The notes: a model not told the origin generated them from the letters alone. Positions 28,656-37,367 are shown, numbered from the stretch's first letter. The stretch is DNA of 64,000 nucleotides from Planobispora rosea (GCF_014648175.1 NZ_BMQP01000005.1:62001-126000), one strand, 5' to 3'. Translations and numbers: made by a program.

Positions 28656-31128
28656 AGGACCGCACCGCCTCCAGCGGGATCAGGACCGGCTTGACCTGGT
28701 CGCGCTCGGGCTCGAAGGCGATCGACGGGTCCGGGGTGCCGGGGGCGTTGACGAAGGAGACGAAGCGCCGCAGCCGGTCCTGGTCCTCCAGGACCGCGCG
28801 CCACTCGTCGGCGTACCCGGCGACGTGCCGCTCCATCTGCGCCTCCAGCTCGGCGCAGATGCCCAGGGAGTCCTCCAGGACGACTTCCTTGACGTAGTCC
28901 AGGCCCTGGTTCTCCAGCCACACCGAGGTACGCTGGAGCCGGTCGGCCGTACGGATGTAGAACATCAGGAACCGGTCGATGGTCCGGATCAGCTCGTCGG
29001 TGGACAGGTCGGAGGCGAACAGGTCGGCGTGCCGGGGGGTGAAGCCTCCGTTGCCGCCCACGTAGAGGTTCCAGCCCTGCTCGGTGGCGATGATCCCGAA
29101 GTCCTTGCCGCGGGCCTCGGCGCACTCGCGGGCGCAGCCGGAGACGGCCGACTTCAGCTTGTGCGGCGAGCGCAGGCCCCGGTAGCGCAGCTCCAGCGCG
29201 ACCGCCAGGCCCACCGAGTCCTGCACGCCGTAGCGGCACCAGGTCGAGCCGACACAGGACTTCACCGTGCGCAGCGCCTTGCCGTACGCGTGCCCGGACT
29301 CGAAGCCCGCGTCGACCAGGCGCTTCCAGATCAGCGGGAGCTGCTCCACCCGCGCCCCGAACAGGTCGATCCGCTGCCCGCCGGTGATCTTCGTGTAGAG
29401 GCCGAAGTCGCGGGCGACCTCGCCGATCACGATGAGCTTGTCGGGGGTGATCTCCCCGCCGGGGATGCGCGGGACCACCGAGTAGGTGCCGTTGCGCTGG
29501 ATGTTGGCCAGGAAGTGGTCGTTGGTGTCCTGCAGGGCGGCCTGCTCGCCGTCCAGGATGTGGCCGTTGCCGAGGGAGGCCAGGATCGAGGCGACGGTGG
29601 GCTTGCACACGTCGCAGCCGCGCCCGGTGCCGTGCTCGGTGATGAGCTGGGAGAAGGTCGTGATGCCCCGGACCCGGACGATGTCGAACAGCTCGGCCCG
29701 GCTGTGGGCGAAGTGCTCGCACAGAGCCTTGGACACCTCGACGCCGGACTTGATCAGGATCTGCTTGAGCATCGGCACGCAGCTGCCGCAGGCGGTTCCC
29801 GCGCGGGTGCACGCCTTGATCCCCGCGACGTCGGTGAGGCCCTTGTCCGCGATGGCCGAGCAGATCTGGCCCTTGGTCACGTTGTTGCAGGAGCAGACCT
29901 GCGCGTCGTCGGGCAGTTCCATGTTCGACGGGCCGCCGGTGAACAGCAGCTCGCTCGGCGCGCCCGGCAGCTCGCGGCCGACGAAGGGCTTGAGCGTGTT
30001 GTACGGCGTGGCGTCGCCGACGCAGATCCCGCCGAGCAGCGTCCGGGCGTCGTCGCTGACGAACAGTTTCTGGTAGACGCCGGTGACCGGGTCCATGAAG
30101 GTCACGTCCAGGGCGCCGTCCATCGCGCCGAACTGCGCCACCTCCACGCCCAGCAGCTTGAGCTTGGTGGACATGTCCGCGCGGGCGAAGGCCCCCTCGC
30201 CGCCGAGGATGCGGTCGGCGGCGACCTCGGCCATGGTGAAGCACGGCCCGACGAGGCCGTACACCATGCCGTCGTGCAGGACGCACTCGCCGATCGCGTA
30301 GATCGCCGGGTCGCTGGTGCGCATGCCGTCGTCCACGACGATGCCGCCGCGCTCGCCGACCGCCAGCCCGCTGGACCTGGCCAGCTCGTCGCGGGGCCGC
30401 ACGCCCGCGGAGAAGACGACGACCTGCGCCTCGATCGTCTCCCCGTCCGGCTTGACCAGGCCGGTCACCCGGCCCTGCGGCCCGGCGACGATCTCCTTGA
30501 CCCCGGCGCCGGTGTGCACGCCCAGGCCCAGCGCCTCGATGTGGCCGCGCAGCACCGCTCCGCCGCCCTCGTCGACCTGCCGGGGCATGAGCCAGCCGCC
30601 CATCTCCACCACGTGCGTCTGCAGGCCGAGGCCGCGCAGCGCATCGGCCGCCTCCAGGCCGAGCAGCCCGCCGCCGATGACCACGCCGGCGGTGGCGCCC
30701 CGCGAGGCCTCCCGGATCGCGTCCAGGTCGTCGATGGTCCGGTAGACGAAGCATCCGTCGAGGTCCTTGCCCGGCACCGGCGGAACGAACGGGCTCGACC
30801 CGGTGGCCAGCACGAGGACGTCGTACGGCTCGGTGTGCCCGTCGGCCGTCGTGACGACCCTGCTCTCCCGGTCGATCCCGGTCACCCGGGCGTTCAGGCG
30901 CAGCGTGATGCCGTCGGGCACCGGATAGGTCAGGTCCTCGGCGCTCTTGCCGGTCAGGTAGGAGGTCAGCGCCACCCGGTCGTACGCGGCCCGGGGCTCC
31001 TCCCCCAGCACCGTGATGCTCCCGCCGAAGCCCCGGTCCACCAGGGTCTCGATCAGCCGGTAGGCCGTCGGCCCGTGCCCCACCACAACCAGCCGTGCCA
31101 TAGTCGCGCCCACGTTTCCTTCACTCAC
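28654..31128 (-). CDS. nirB: Nitrite reductase (NADH) large subunit
   Basis: 824 residues. The N-terminal FAD/NADH oxidoreductase domain (LVVVGHGPTAYRL, then VVIGGGLLGLEAADAL) is followed by a BFD-like [2Fe-2S] domain with cysteines near 410 and 446 (CSCNNVTKGQIC, CGSC). The sulfite/nitrite reductase half has the siroheme/[4Fe-4S] ligands CVGSTWC near 622 and CAREC near 662. It reduces nitrite to ammonium with NADH. The GTG at 31128 is chosen because it overlaps the upstream stop (GTGA) and has AGGAAGG nine bases ahead; the ATG at 31101 is the alternative. Confidence 0.95.
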   Translation of the reverse strand: MSEGNVGATMARLVVVGHGPTAYRLIETLVDRGFGGSITVLGEEPRAAYDRVALTSYLTGKSAEDLTYPVPDGITLRLNARVTGIDRESRVVTTADGHTEPYDVLVLATGSSPFVPPVPGKDLDGCFVYRTIDDLDAIREASRGATAGVVIGGGLLGLEAADALRGLGLQTHVVEMGGWLMPRQVDEGGGAVLRGHIEALGLGVHTGAGVKEIVAGPQGRVTGLVKPDGETIEAQVVVFSAGVRPRDELARSSGLAVGERGGIVVDDGMRTSDPAIYAIGECVLHDGMVYGLVGPCFTMAEVAADRILGGEGAFARADMSTKLKLLGVEVAQFGAMDGALDVTFMDPVTGVYQKLFVSDDARTLLGGICVGDATPYNTLKPFVGRELPGAPSELLFTGGPSNMELPDDAQVCSCNNVTKGQICSAIADKGLTDVAGIKACTRAGTACGSCVPMLKQILIKSGVEVSKALCEHFAHSRAELFDIVRVRGITTFSQLITEHGTGRGCDVCKPTVASILASLGNGHILDGEQAALQDTNDHFLANIQRNGTYSVVPRIPGGEITPDKLIVIGEVARDFGLYTKITGGQRIDLFGARVEQLPLIWKRLVDAGFESGHAYGKALRTVKSCVGSTWCRYGVQDSVGLAVALELRYRGLRSPHKLKSAVSGCARECAEARGKDFGIIATEQGWNLYVGGNGGFTPRHADLFASDLSTDELIRTIDRFLMFYIRTADRLQRTSVWLENQGLDYVKEVVLEDSLGICAELEAQMERHVAGYADEWRAVLEDQDRLRRFVSFVNAPGTPDPSIAFEPERDQVKPVLIPLEAVRS

Positions 31129-32537
31129 GCCGAGACACCTTCCTGTTCGCAGAGCCAGCCGACGATGCCCTCGACCGCGTCGAGGCAGCCGCCGCAGCCG
31201 GTGGTGGCCCGGGTCGCCGCGGCCACGGCCGCCACGTCGCGGGCCCCGGACTCCCAGCAGGCCCGGATCTGCCCCTTGGTCACGTTGTTGCACTGGCAGA
31301 CCTTCGCCGCGTCCGGCATCCGGACCGGGCTGTCGGCGACCGCCGCCCCGGCCAGGCCGGGGAAGAGCAGGCCCGCCCGGTCGCCGGGCACCGGCCCGCC
31401 GCGGTCGAACAGCTGGGTGACCGTGCCCACCGCCGCCGTCTCGCCGAGCAGGATGGCGCCGACCAGGCGGCCGTCGCGGATCACGAGCTTGCGGTAGGTC
31501 CCGCGGGCCCGGTGGCTGAAGCGCACCACCTCGGCCGAGGCGTCGGACGCCTCGTCCACGTGGGTCTCGCCCATCGCCGCCAGTTCCACGCTCTTGGCCT
31601 TCAACCGGGTCACCAGCCGCGACCCGTGGTAGCGCGCCTCCTTGTCGGCCCCGGTCAGCAGGTCGGCGACCACGGTGGCCTGCTCCCAGGCGGGGGCGAC
31701 CAGGCCGTAGACGGTGCCCCGGTGCTCGGCGCACTCGCCGATCGCGTAGACGGCCGGGTCACTCGTGCGCATCTCGTCGTCGACGACGATCCCGCGCGCC
31801 ACCTCCAGCCCCGTCTCGCGGGCCAGGCCGGTCACCGGGCGGACGCCGCAGGCGAGCACCACCAGGTCGGCCTCGACCGTCTCGCCGCCCGCCAGCCGTA
31901 CCCCGCCGTCCGTGATCTCCTCGACCACGACGCCGGTCCGGGTCTGCACGCCCAGCCCCGCCAGGGTCTCCCCCAGCACCACGCCCGCCTCGGGATCGAG
32001 CTGGCGCTCCATCAGGTGACCGGCCAGGTGCAGCAGGGTCACCGGGAGCCCGCGTCCGGCCAGCCCGCGCGCCGCCTCGATGCCGAGCAGCCCGCCGCCG
32101 ACCACCACCGCGCGCCGCGCCGTACCGGCCGCCTCCAGGATCGCCTGGCAGTCGTCCAGCGTCCGGAACGCGATGGCCCGCTCCGCGCCCGCCACCGGCG
32201 GCACGACGGCCTCGCTCCCGGTCGCCAGCACGAGCACGTCGTACGGCTCCCGCTCGCCGTCGGCCGTGACCACGGCCTGCGCCCGGCGGTCGATCGCCGT
32301 CACCGCGACGCCCGGCCTGGCCGTCACCCCGTGGTCGGCGTACCAGGAGGGGTCCAGCAACCGCACCTGGTCGGGCAGCATGGTCCCGGCCACCACGTTC
32401 GACAGGAGCACCCTGTTGTACGGCTGCCACGTCTCGGCGCCGAACACGGTGATCTCGATGTCCTTGTCACGGGCACGGACCTCGTTCACCAGGCGGGCGC
32501 CCGCCATACCGTTGCCCACCACAACCAGCCGGGTCAT
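31125..32537 (-). CDS. FAD-dependent NADH oxidoreductase with BFD [2Fe-2S] domain, NasB-like electron donor for nitrate reductase
   Basis: 470 residues. An FAD/NAD disulfide-oxidoreductase fold (RLVVVGNGMAGARL, then VVVGGGLLGIEAARGL) is followed by a single BFD-like [2Fe-2S] domain (CQCNNVTKGQI, CGGC). It matches the N-terminal half of NirB and has no siroheme domain. Placed between nasC and nirB with four-base overlaps on both sides, it most likely passes electrons from NADH to NasC, as NasB does in Bacillus and Klebsiella systems. It may derive from a duplication of the nirB front half. Confidence 0.85.
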   Translation of the reverse strand: MTRLVVVGNGMAGARLVNEVRARDKDIEITVFGAETWQPYNRVLLSNVVAGTMLPDQVRLLDPSWYADHGVTARPGVAVTAIDRRAQAVVTADGEREPYDVLVLATGSEAVVPPVAGAERAIAFRTLDDCQAILEAAGTARRAVVVGGGLLGIEAARGLAGRGLPVTLLHLAGHLMERQLDPEAGVVLGETLAGLGVQTRTGVVVEEITDGGVRLAGGETVEADLVVLACGVRPVTGLARETGLEVARGIVVDDEMRTSDPAVYAIGECAEHRGTVYGLVAPAWEQATVVADLLTGADKEARYHGSRLVTRLKAKSVELAAMGETHVDEASDASAEVVRFSHRARGTYRKLVIRDGRLVGAILLGETAAVGTVTQLFDRGGPVPGDRAGLLFPGLAGAAVADSPVRMPDAAKVCQCNNVTKGQIRACWESGARDVAAVAAATRATTGCGGCLDAVEGIVGWLCEQEGVSA

Positions 32538-34738
32538 CCCACACGCTCCAGTCTCACGGCGCACACCTTGAACTCCGGCATCCTCGACACCGGATCGAGC
32601 TCGGGATTGGTCAGCAGGTTCGCCCCGGCCCAGTGGAACGGCATGAACACCGTGTCCGCCCGGATCGCCGGGTTGACCCTGGCCACGCCCTCGGTCCGGC
32701 CTCTGCGGCTGACCACCCGCAGCGTCTCCCCCGCCGACACCTCCAGCCGCTCGGCCAGGTCCGGATGGAGCTCCACGAAGGTCTCGGCGACCACCGCGTT
32801 GAGGGCGTCGATCCTGCGGGTCTGGGCACCGCTCTGGTAGTGGGCCAGGACCCGGCCGGTCGTCAGGTACAGCGGGTACTCCTCGTCGACGTCCTCGCCC
32901 GGCGGGCGGTGCTCGACGGGGACGAACCGGGCCCGGCCGTCGGGGGTGGCGAAGCGGTCCAGGAAGGGCCGGGGGGTGCCGGGGTGACCGGTGTCCGGGC
33001 AGGGCCAGAAGACGCCGGTCTCGGCGGCGATGCGCTCGTAGGTGATGCCCGCGTAGTCGGCGACGCCCCCGGCGCTCGCCCGGCGCAGCTCGTCGAAGAC
33101 CTCGCGCGGCTCGGTGGGGAAGGCCCGCACCATGTCCGGCCCGCCGGGGGCGGTGCTCCCGGGGGCGGTGCTCCCGGGGGTGGCGCCGCCGTCCCCGGCG
33201 GGGGCCGGTTCGCGCAGCCGCACGGCCAGCGCCTGGAGGATCTCCAGATCGCTCCGGACCCCGGACGGCGGGGTCAGTGCCCGGCGGCGCAGCAGGACCC
33301 GGCCCTCGAGGTTGGTCATCGTGCCCTGCTCCTCGGCCCACTGGGTGGACGGGAGGACGACGTCGGCCAGGGCCGCGGTCTCCGAGAGCACGAAGTCGGA
33401 GACCACCAGCAGGTCCAGGGAGCGCAGCCGCTCGGCCACGTGGCCGGCGCGGGGCGCGGAGATCACCGGGTTGGAGCCGAACAGCAGCAGCCCGCGCGGC
33501 CCGGCGTCGGTGCCGAGGACGTCGAGCAGCTCGTAGGCCGAGCGCCCGGGACCCGGGATGTCGTCCGGGTCGATCCCCCAGACCCGCGCGACGTGCTCGC
33601 GCGCGGCGGGGTCGTCGATCTTCCGGTATCCCGGGAGCTGGTCGGCCTTCTGGCCGTGCTCGCGCCCGCCCTGACCGTTGCCCTGGCCGGTGATGCACCC
33701 GTAACCGGATCCCGGGCGGCCGGGCAGTCCCAGGGCGAGCGCCAGGTTGATGAACGCGGTCACCGTGTCGGTGCCCTTGGCGTGCTGCTCGACGCCGCGC
33801 CCGGTGAGGACCGCCGCCCGCCGCGCGTTGCCGAGGATCGCCACGGCCCGGCGCATCTGGGAGACCGGGACCCCGGTGATCCGCTCCACCCTCTCGGGCC
33901 ACCAGGCCGCCACCGAGGTGCGGACCGCGTCGAAGCCGTTCGTGCGCCCGGCCACGTAGGCCTCGTCCACGTATCCCTCGGCGATGGCCAGGTGGAGCAG
34001 GCCGAGGGCGAGCGCCAGGTCCGTGCCGGGGGTCGGCTGCAGGTGCAGGTCGGCCTGGCGGGCGGTGGCGGTGAGGCGGGGGTCGGCGACGATGAGGCTG
34101 CCGCCGTTCTGGCGCATCGCGGTCAGGTGGCGGACGAAGGGGGGCATGGTCTCGGCCACGTTCCCGCCCGCCAGGAGCACCGCGTCCGCCGCGGCGAGGT
34201 CGGTGATCGGGAAGGGCAGGCCGCGGTCCATGCCGAAGGCCCGGTTGCTCGCGGCGGCGGCCGACGACATGCAGAACCGGCCGTTGTAGTCGATCTGGCT
34301 GGTCCGCAGGACCATCCGGGCGAACTTGCCCAGCAGGTAGGCCTTCTCGTTGGTGAGCCCGCCCCCACCGAACACGGCCACGCCGTCGGGGCCGTGTTCC
34401 GCCTGCAGGGCGCGGACCCGGGCCGCGACGAAGCCGAGTGCCTCGTCCCAGCTCGCGGGCTCACCGTGCAGAAGCGGGGTGGTGAGCCGGTGCCCGCCGG
34501 TGAGCAGCTCACCGGCGGTCCAGCCCTTCTGGCAGAGGCCGCCGGCGTTGGCCGGGACGTCCTCCCGCGGAGTGATCGTCACCATCCCGTCCGCGCCCTC
34601 CTCCGTGACCCCCGCGGCGACGTTCATGCCGCACTGCAGAGCGCAGTACGGGCAGTGCGTCGCCGCCGGCGCCTTCACAGGCGTGGGAGCGGAAAGTGAG
34701 ATCGGCATGCGTCCGATGGTGCTTTCAAGCGGTTTCAC
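32534..34738 (-). CDS. nasC: Assimilatory nitrate reductase, molybdopterin catalytic subunit
   Basis: 734 residues. The N-terminal [4Fe-4S] motif is at Cys29, Cys32, Cys36 and Cys69 (CPYCALQC, GGLC). The Mo-ligand cysteine is in RFCMSSAAAA near residue 158. Molybdopterin-binding blocks follow (LTGRGVEQHAKG; GSGYGCITGQGNGQGGREHG), and the C-terminal dinucleotide-binding domain ends the protein. It reduces nitrate to nitrite in the cytoplasm and needs the molybdenum cofactor. The GTG at 34738 is chosen for its AAGGGA site; the ATG at 34708 is possible. No C-terminal BFD domain is fused, so electrons must come from a separate donor. Confidence 0.93.
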   Translation of the reverse strand: MKPLESTIGRMPISLSAPTPVKAPAATHCPYCALQCGMNVAAGVTEEGADGMVTITPREDVPANAGGLCQKGWTAGELLTGGHRLTTPLLHGEPASWDEALGFVAARVRALQAEHGPDGVAVFGGGGLTNEKAYLLGKFARMVLRTSQIDYNGRFCMSSAAAASNRAFGMDRGLPFPITDLAAADAVLLAGGNVAETMPPFVRHLTAMRQNGGSLIVADPRLTATARQADLHLQPTPGTDLALALGLLHLAIAEGYVDEAYVAGRTNGFDAVRTSVAAWWPERVERITGVPVSQMRRAVAILGNARRAAVLTGRGVEQHAKGTDTVTAFINLALALGLPGRPGSGYGCITGQGNGQGGREHGQKADQLPGYRKIDDPAAREHVARVWGIDPDDIPGPGRSAYELLDVLGTDAGPRGLLLFGSNPVISAPRAGHVAERLRSLDLLVVSDFVLSETAALADVVLPSTQWAEEQGTMTNLEGRVLLRRRALTPPSGVRSDLEILQALAVRLREPAPAGDGGATPGSTAPGSTAPGGPDMVRAFPTEPREVFDELRRASAGGVADYAGITYERIAAETGVFWPCPDTGHPGTPRPFLDRFATPDGRARFVPVEHRPPGEDVDEEYPLYLTTGRVLAHYQSGAQTRRIDALNAVVAETFVELHPDLAERLEVSAGETLRVVSRRGRTEGVARVNPAIRADTVFMPFHWAGANLLTNPELDPVSRMPEFKVCAVRLERVG

Positions 34739-34753
34739 CGCTGGGTCCCTTCT

Positions 34754-34769
34754 GTTACCGCTGTGCTAC
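34754..34769. promoter_or_regulatory. GlnR-box-like site upstream of nasC
   Basis: GTTACCGCTGTGCTAC: two half sites in the GTnAC-n6 pattern with AC-n9-AC spacing, 16 to 31 bases ahead of the nasC start. The AC-n9-AC and GTnAC-n6 patterns are published features of actinobacterial GlnR boxes. Its position suggests nasC has its own nitrogen-controlled start in addition to read-through from narK. Confidence 0.45.
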
Positions 34770-34780
34770 AAGCAGCCAAC

Positions 34781-34816
34781 CGGGTTCACATTCGCCGTCA
34801 GACTGCGGTGAACCCG
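34781..34816 (-). terminator. Hairpin between narK and nasC
   Basis: CGGGTTCAC at 34781-34789 pairs perfectly with GTGAACCCG at 34808-34816 around an 18-base loop, ten bases past the narK stop. It may be a partial terminator that separates transporter and enzyme expression. Confidence 0.5.
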
Positions 34817-34825
34817 ATGGCGGGC

Positions 34826-36148
34826 TCAGACCCGGGCGGCGGCCAGGCTCGGCGCCGAGCCGACCGTCCGCAGGTAGCAGGCCCAGGTCAGCACCGCGCA
34901 CAGCGCGTAGAAGGCGCCGAAGGCGGCCAGCGCGGCGCCCGCTCCCCCGGTCGCCGCGATGGAGCTGCCGAACCCGCGGTTGATGAAGAACCCGCCGAAG
35001 GCACCGACCGCGGAGATGATCCCGACCGCGGCGGAGGCGTCGCGCTTGCCGACGGCCAGAGCCTGCTCGTAGGCCGGGGTGCCGGGGGCGATCCCGGCCG
35101 TGGCCTTGGCACGGAAGATCGCTGGGACCATCCGGTAGGTCGAGCCGTTGCCGATGCCGGTCGTGGCGATCAGCAGCATGTAGGCGCAGAAGAACAGGGC
35201 GAAGGAGTGCTGGGCCAGGCCCTGCCAGACCAGCGCCGCCGCGCCCGCCATCGCGCCGAAGTTGACGAGCGTCACCCGCGCCCCGCCGACCCGGTCGGCG
35301 AACCAGCCGCCGACCGGGCGGATCAGCGAGCCGACGAGCGGGCCGAGGAAGGCGAGGGTGACCAGCGACGCCTGCTCGGGGAACTGGCTCTTGATGAGCA
35401 GCGGGAAGGCGGTGGAGTAGCCGATGAAGGAGCCGAAGGTGCCGATGTACAGCACCGCCATGATCCAGGTCTGGGCCCGTCCGGCGATCTTCAGCTGCTC
35501 CCGGGGGTTGGCCCGGGCCACGGTCAGGTTGTCCATGAAGCAGTAGGCGCCGACGGCGGCGGCCAGGATGAACGGGATCCAGAACAGGCCGGCGGCGGCC
35601 AGCCCGAACGCGCCGATGACCAGCGGCATGACCAGCTGGACGGAGCTGACGCCGATGTTGCCGCCCGCGGCGTTGAGGCCGAGCGCGGAGCCCTGCTTGG
35701 CCTGCGGGTAGAAGTAGGTGATGTTGGCCATGCTGGAGGCGAAGTTCCCCCCGCCCAGGCCCGCGGTGGCCGCGATCACGAGGAACACCCAGTACGGCGT
35801 CGCCGGGTCGCTGACCGCCACCGCCAGCAGCACGGCCGGGACCAGCAGCATCAGGGCGCTGAACACCGTGAAGTTCCGGCCGCCGAACTTGGCCGGGCCG
35901 AACGTGTACGGAATGCGCAGGGCCGAGCCGATCAGGTTGGGCAGGGACACGATCCAGAAGAGCTGGTCGGTGGAGAACTTGTAGTCGCCCATCTTGACGG
36001 TCACGATGCTCCACACCGTCCAGAGCGTGAACCCGAGGTGCTCCGCGAAGATCGAGAAGATCAGGTTCCGCCGGGCGACCTTCCTGCCCTCGCTCTCCCA
36101 GAAGCCGGCGTCATCGGGTCGCCACTCGCTGATCCAGCGCTTCGCCAT
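34826..36148 (-). CDS. narK: Nitrate/nitrite transporter, NNP family
   Basis: 440 residues with twelve membrane helices of the major facilitator superfamily. The nitrate signature GLGGGNFASSMANI is present in the fourth or fifth helix, and a second glycine-rich helix (NFGAMAGAAALV) follows the conserved GGWFADRVGG loop. The N-terminus begins with a short hydrophilic segment (RWISEWRPDDAGFWESEG) common to actinobacterial NarK proteins. It should bring nitrate into the cell for NasC. It is the first gene of the operon and lies behind GlnR-like sites. Confidence 0.93.
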   Translation of the reverse strand: MAKRWISEWRPDDAGFWESEGRKVARRNLIFSIFAEHLGFTLWTVWSIVTVKMGDYKFSTDQLFWIVSLPNLIGSALRIPYTFGPAKFGGRNFTVFSALMLLVPAVLLAVAVSDPATPYWVFLVIAATAGLGGGNFASSMANITYFYPQAKQGSALGLNAAGGNIGVSSVQLVMPLVIGAFGLAAAGLFWIPFILAAAVGAYCFMDNLTVARANPREQLKIAGRAQTWIMAVLYIGTFGSFIGYSTAFPLLIKSQFPEQASLVTLAFLGPLVGSLIRPVGGWFADRVGGARVTLVNFGAMAGAAALVWQGLAQHSFALFFCAYMLLIATTGIGNGSTYRMVPAIFRAKATAGIAPGTPAYEQALAVGKRDASAAVGIISAVGAFGGFFINRGFGSSIAATGGAGAALAAFGAFYALCAVLTWACYLRTVGSAPSLAAARV

Positions 36149-36200
36149 CGTTCCTCCTGCAACGGTTTCCGGGGGTCGTCCGGAAATCTAGGAGTCAGGC

Positions 36201-36303
36201 GTTACGCACGTTCACGCATAGTGATGGTGCGGGGTTACGTGGGCCTAACCGCTGTAATGAGCGCTGCACACGTCGCACAGGCGCAACATGACGGAAACAT
36301 GAC
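36201..36303. promoter_or_regulatory. Cluster of GlnR-box-like sites upstream of narK
   Basis: GTTACGTGGGCCTAAC at 36234-36249 has the GTnAC-n6 form and AC-n9-AC spacing; a further half site follows 11 bases on (CTAACCGCTGTAATGA, 36245-36260), sharing ACCGCTGT with the site before nasC. CATGAC repeats at 36287 and 36298 also have AC-n9-AC spacing. A weaker GTTAC lies at 36201. GlnR controls nitrate genes in Streptomyces and mycobacteria; binding here is inferred. Confidence 0.5.
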
Positions 36304-36380
36304 CGAATACCAAGGCGGGGTTGACGAGGGACGATAACGGGAATCATGCGCACACCATTACGTCACCTCGGGGAGTGCGC

Positions 36381-36896
36381 GTGACCGTGCAGACGATCCG
36401 CCCGTTCGACGATCCTTCGCTACGCACCGTAGCCGAGCCCGTGACCGCCTTCGACCGCGACCTGCGGAGGCTGGTCAAGTCGCTGCAGATCACGATGCGG
36501 GCCGGCATCGGCCGCGCGGGGCTCGCGGCCCCTCAGATCGGCGTCCCTCTGCGGGTCGTCGTCTACGAGTTCGACGGCAAGTCCGGCCACCTGGTCAACC
36601 CCCGGCTCGAACTGTCCGAGCGCAGGGTCGTGGCCGACGAGGCCTGCCTGTCCGCCCCGGGCCTGTGGTGGCCGCTGGAGCGTTCGTACATGGTGACCGC
36701 CCGGGGCCGCGACATGTTCGGCAAGCCCGTCACCGTCCGCGCCCTCGGCACCCTGGCCCGGATCCTGCAGCACGAGGCCGATCACCTCGACGGCGTGCTG
36801 CTCTCCGACCGCCTCCCCGAGGAGGAACGCGAGCGGTTCCTGCGGGAGGCCGCGCCAGAGGCACTGGATTCGCCATACCGCTCATACAGCGGGTAG
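36381..36896 (+). CDS. def: Peptide deformylase
   Basis: 171 residues from the GTG at 36381 (GGGGAG upstream); the frame is open for 20 more codons. The three deformylase motifs are visible: GRAGLAAPQIG, the EGCLS-type motif as DEACLS (metal ligand Cys89, with Ala replacing the usual Gly) and HEADH (His131, Glu132, His135). It removes the formyl group from nascent proteins. The Gly-to-Ala change suggests a divergent paralogue. No fmt gene is adjacent. Confidence 0.88.
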   Translation: MTVQTIRPFDDPSLRTVAEPVTAFDRDLRRLVKSLQITMRAGIGRAGLAAPQIGVPLRVVVYEFDGKSGHLVNPRLELSERRVVADEACLSAPGLWWPLERSYMVTARGRDMFGKPVTVRALGTLARILQHEADHLDGVLLSDRLPEEERERFLREAAPEALDSPYRSYSG

Positions 36897-36905
36897 GATG
36901 GTAGG

Positions 36906-36982
36906 GCTGCCGCTGCAGGGCCGGGAAAGACCTGAGCGTCTCCGTGATGCGGGACACCCGCGCCACGGGGCACCGCGGCAGC
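36906..36982 (+). ncRNA. Predicted structured RNA element between def and the cold-shock gene
   Basis: GCTGCCGC (36906-36913) pairs with GCGGCAGC (36975-36982). Inside, a second stem of about 12 pairs forms from CCGTGATGCGGG and CCCGCGCCACGG around an ACA loop, with one wobble and one A-C mismatch. It matches no RNA family I recognise. It may be part of a long cspA leader, a terminator of def, or a small RNA. Confidence 0.4.
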
Positions 36983-37042
36983 GGACGTTACGATTTTCTT
37001 CGGTTGGTTCCGCGGATGCGTAGTAGTGTCCGCAGTGCAGCC

Positions 37043-37067
37043 CCGCATCGCCGACCTGGCGGTGCGG
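37043..37067 (+). promoter_or_regulatory. Leader hairpin just ahead of the cold-shock gene
   Basis: CCGCATCGCC pairs with GGCGGTGCGG around a GACCT loop (ten pairs including one wobble). It ends 13 bases before the GAGGAG ribosome site. Cold-shock genes often have long structured leaders that change fold with temperature. Confidence 0.5.
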
Positions 37068-37094
37068 TGAGGCTCCCAATGAGGAGAAAAAGTC

Positions 37095-37298
37095 TTGTCT
37101 GAAGGCACCGTCAAGTGGTTCAACGCCGAAAAGGGCTTCGGGTTCATCGCTCCGGATGACGGCAGTGCCGACGTGTTCGTGCACTTCTCGGCCATCAACT
37201 CCAGCGGCTACCGCAGCCTGGAGGAGAACCAGCGGGTCAGCTTCGTCACCACCCAGGGTCAGAAGGGTCCGCAGGCCGAGCAGGTCCAGCCCCTCTGA
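37095..37298 (+). CDS. Cold-shock protein, CspA family
   Basis: 67 residues, the standard single cold-shock domain. RNP1 (KGFGFI) and RNP2 (VFVHF) are intact, so it should bind single-stranded RNA and DNA. The start is TTG at 37095, fixed by the GAGGAGAAAAAG ribosome site at 37081-37092 and by the conserved MxxGTVKWFNxEKGFGFI beginning. The gene stands alone between a structured leader and a strong terminator. Confidence 0.95.
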   Translation: MSEGTVKWFNAEKGFGFIAPDDGSADVFVHFSAINSSGYRSLEENQRVSFVTTQGQKGPQAEQVQPL

Positions 37299-37306
37299 CA
37301 CCCCGT

Positions 37307-37338
37307 TAGAGGCGTCATCCGATAGAGGCGTCATCTGA
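37307..37338. repeat. 16-bp tandem duplication behind the cold-shock gene
   Basis: TAGAGGCGTCATCCGA at 37307-37322 is followed directly by TAGAGGCGTCATCTGA at 37323-37338, differing by one base. The second copy runs into the terminator stem. Confidence 0.85.
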
Positions 37339-37367
37339 GCCCGCACCGCTCCGGCGGTGCGGGCTCA
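37336..37367 (+). terminator. Terminator of the cold-shock gene
   Basis: TGAGCCCGCACCG pairs perfectly with its complement (13 pairs) around a six-base loop and is followed by a short CCCTTTCCC tail. Confidence 0.8.
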
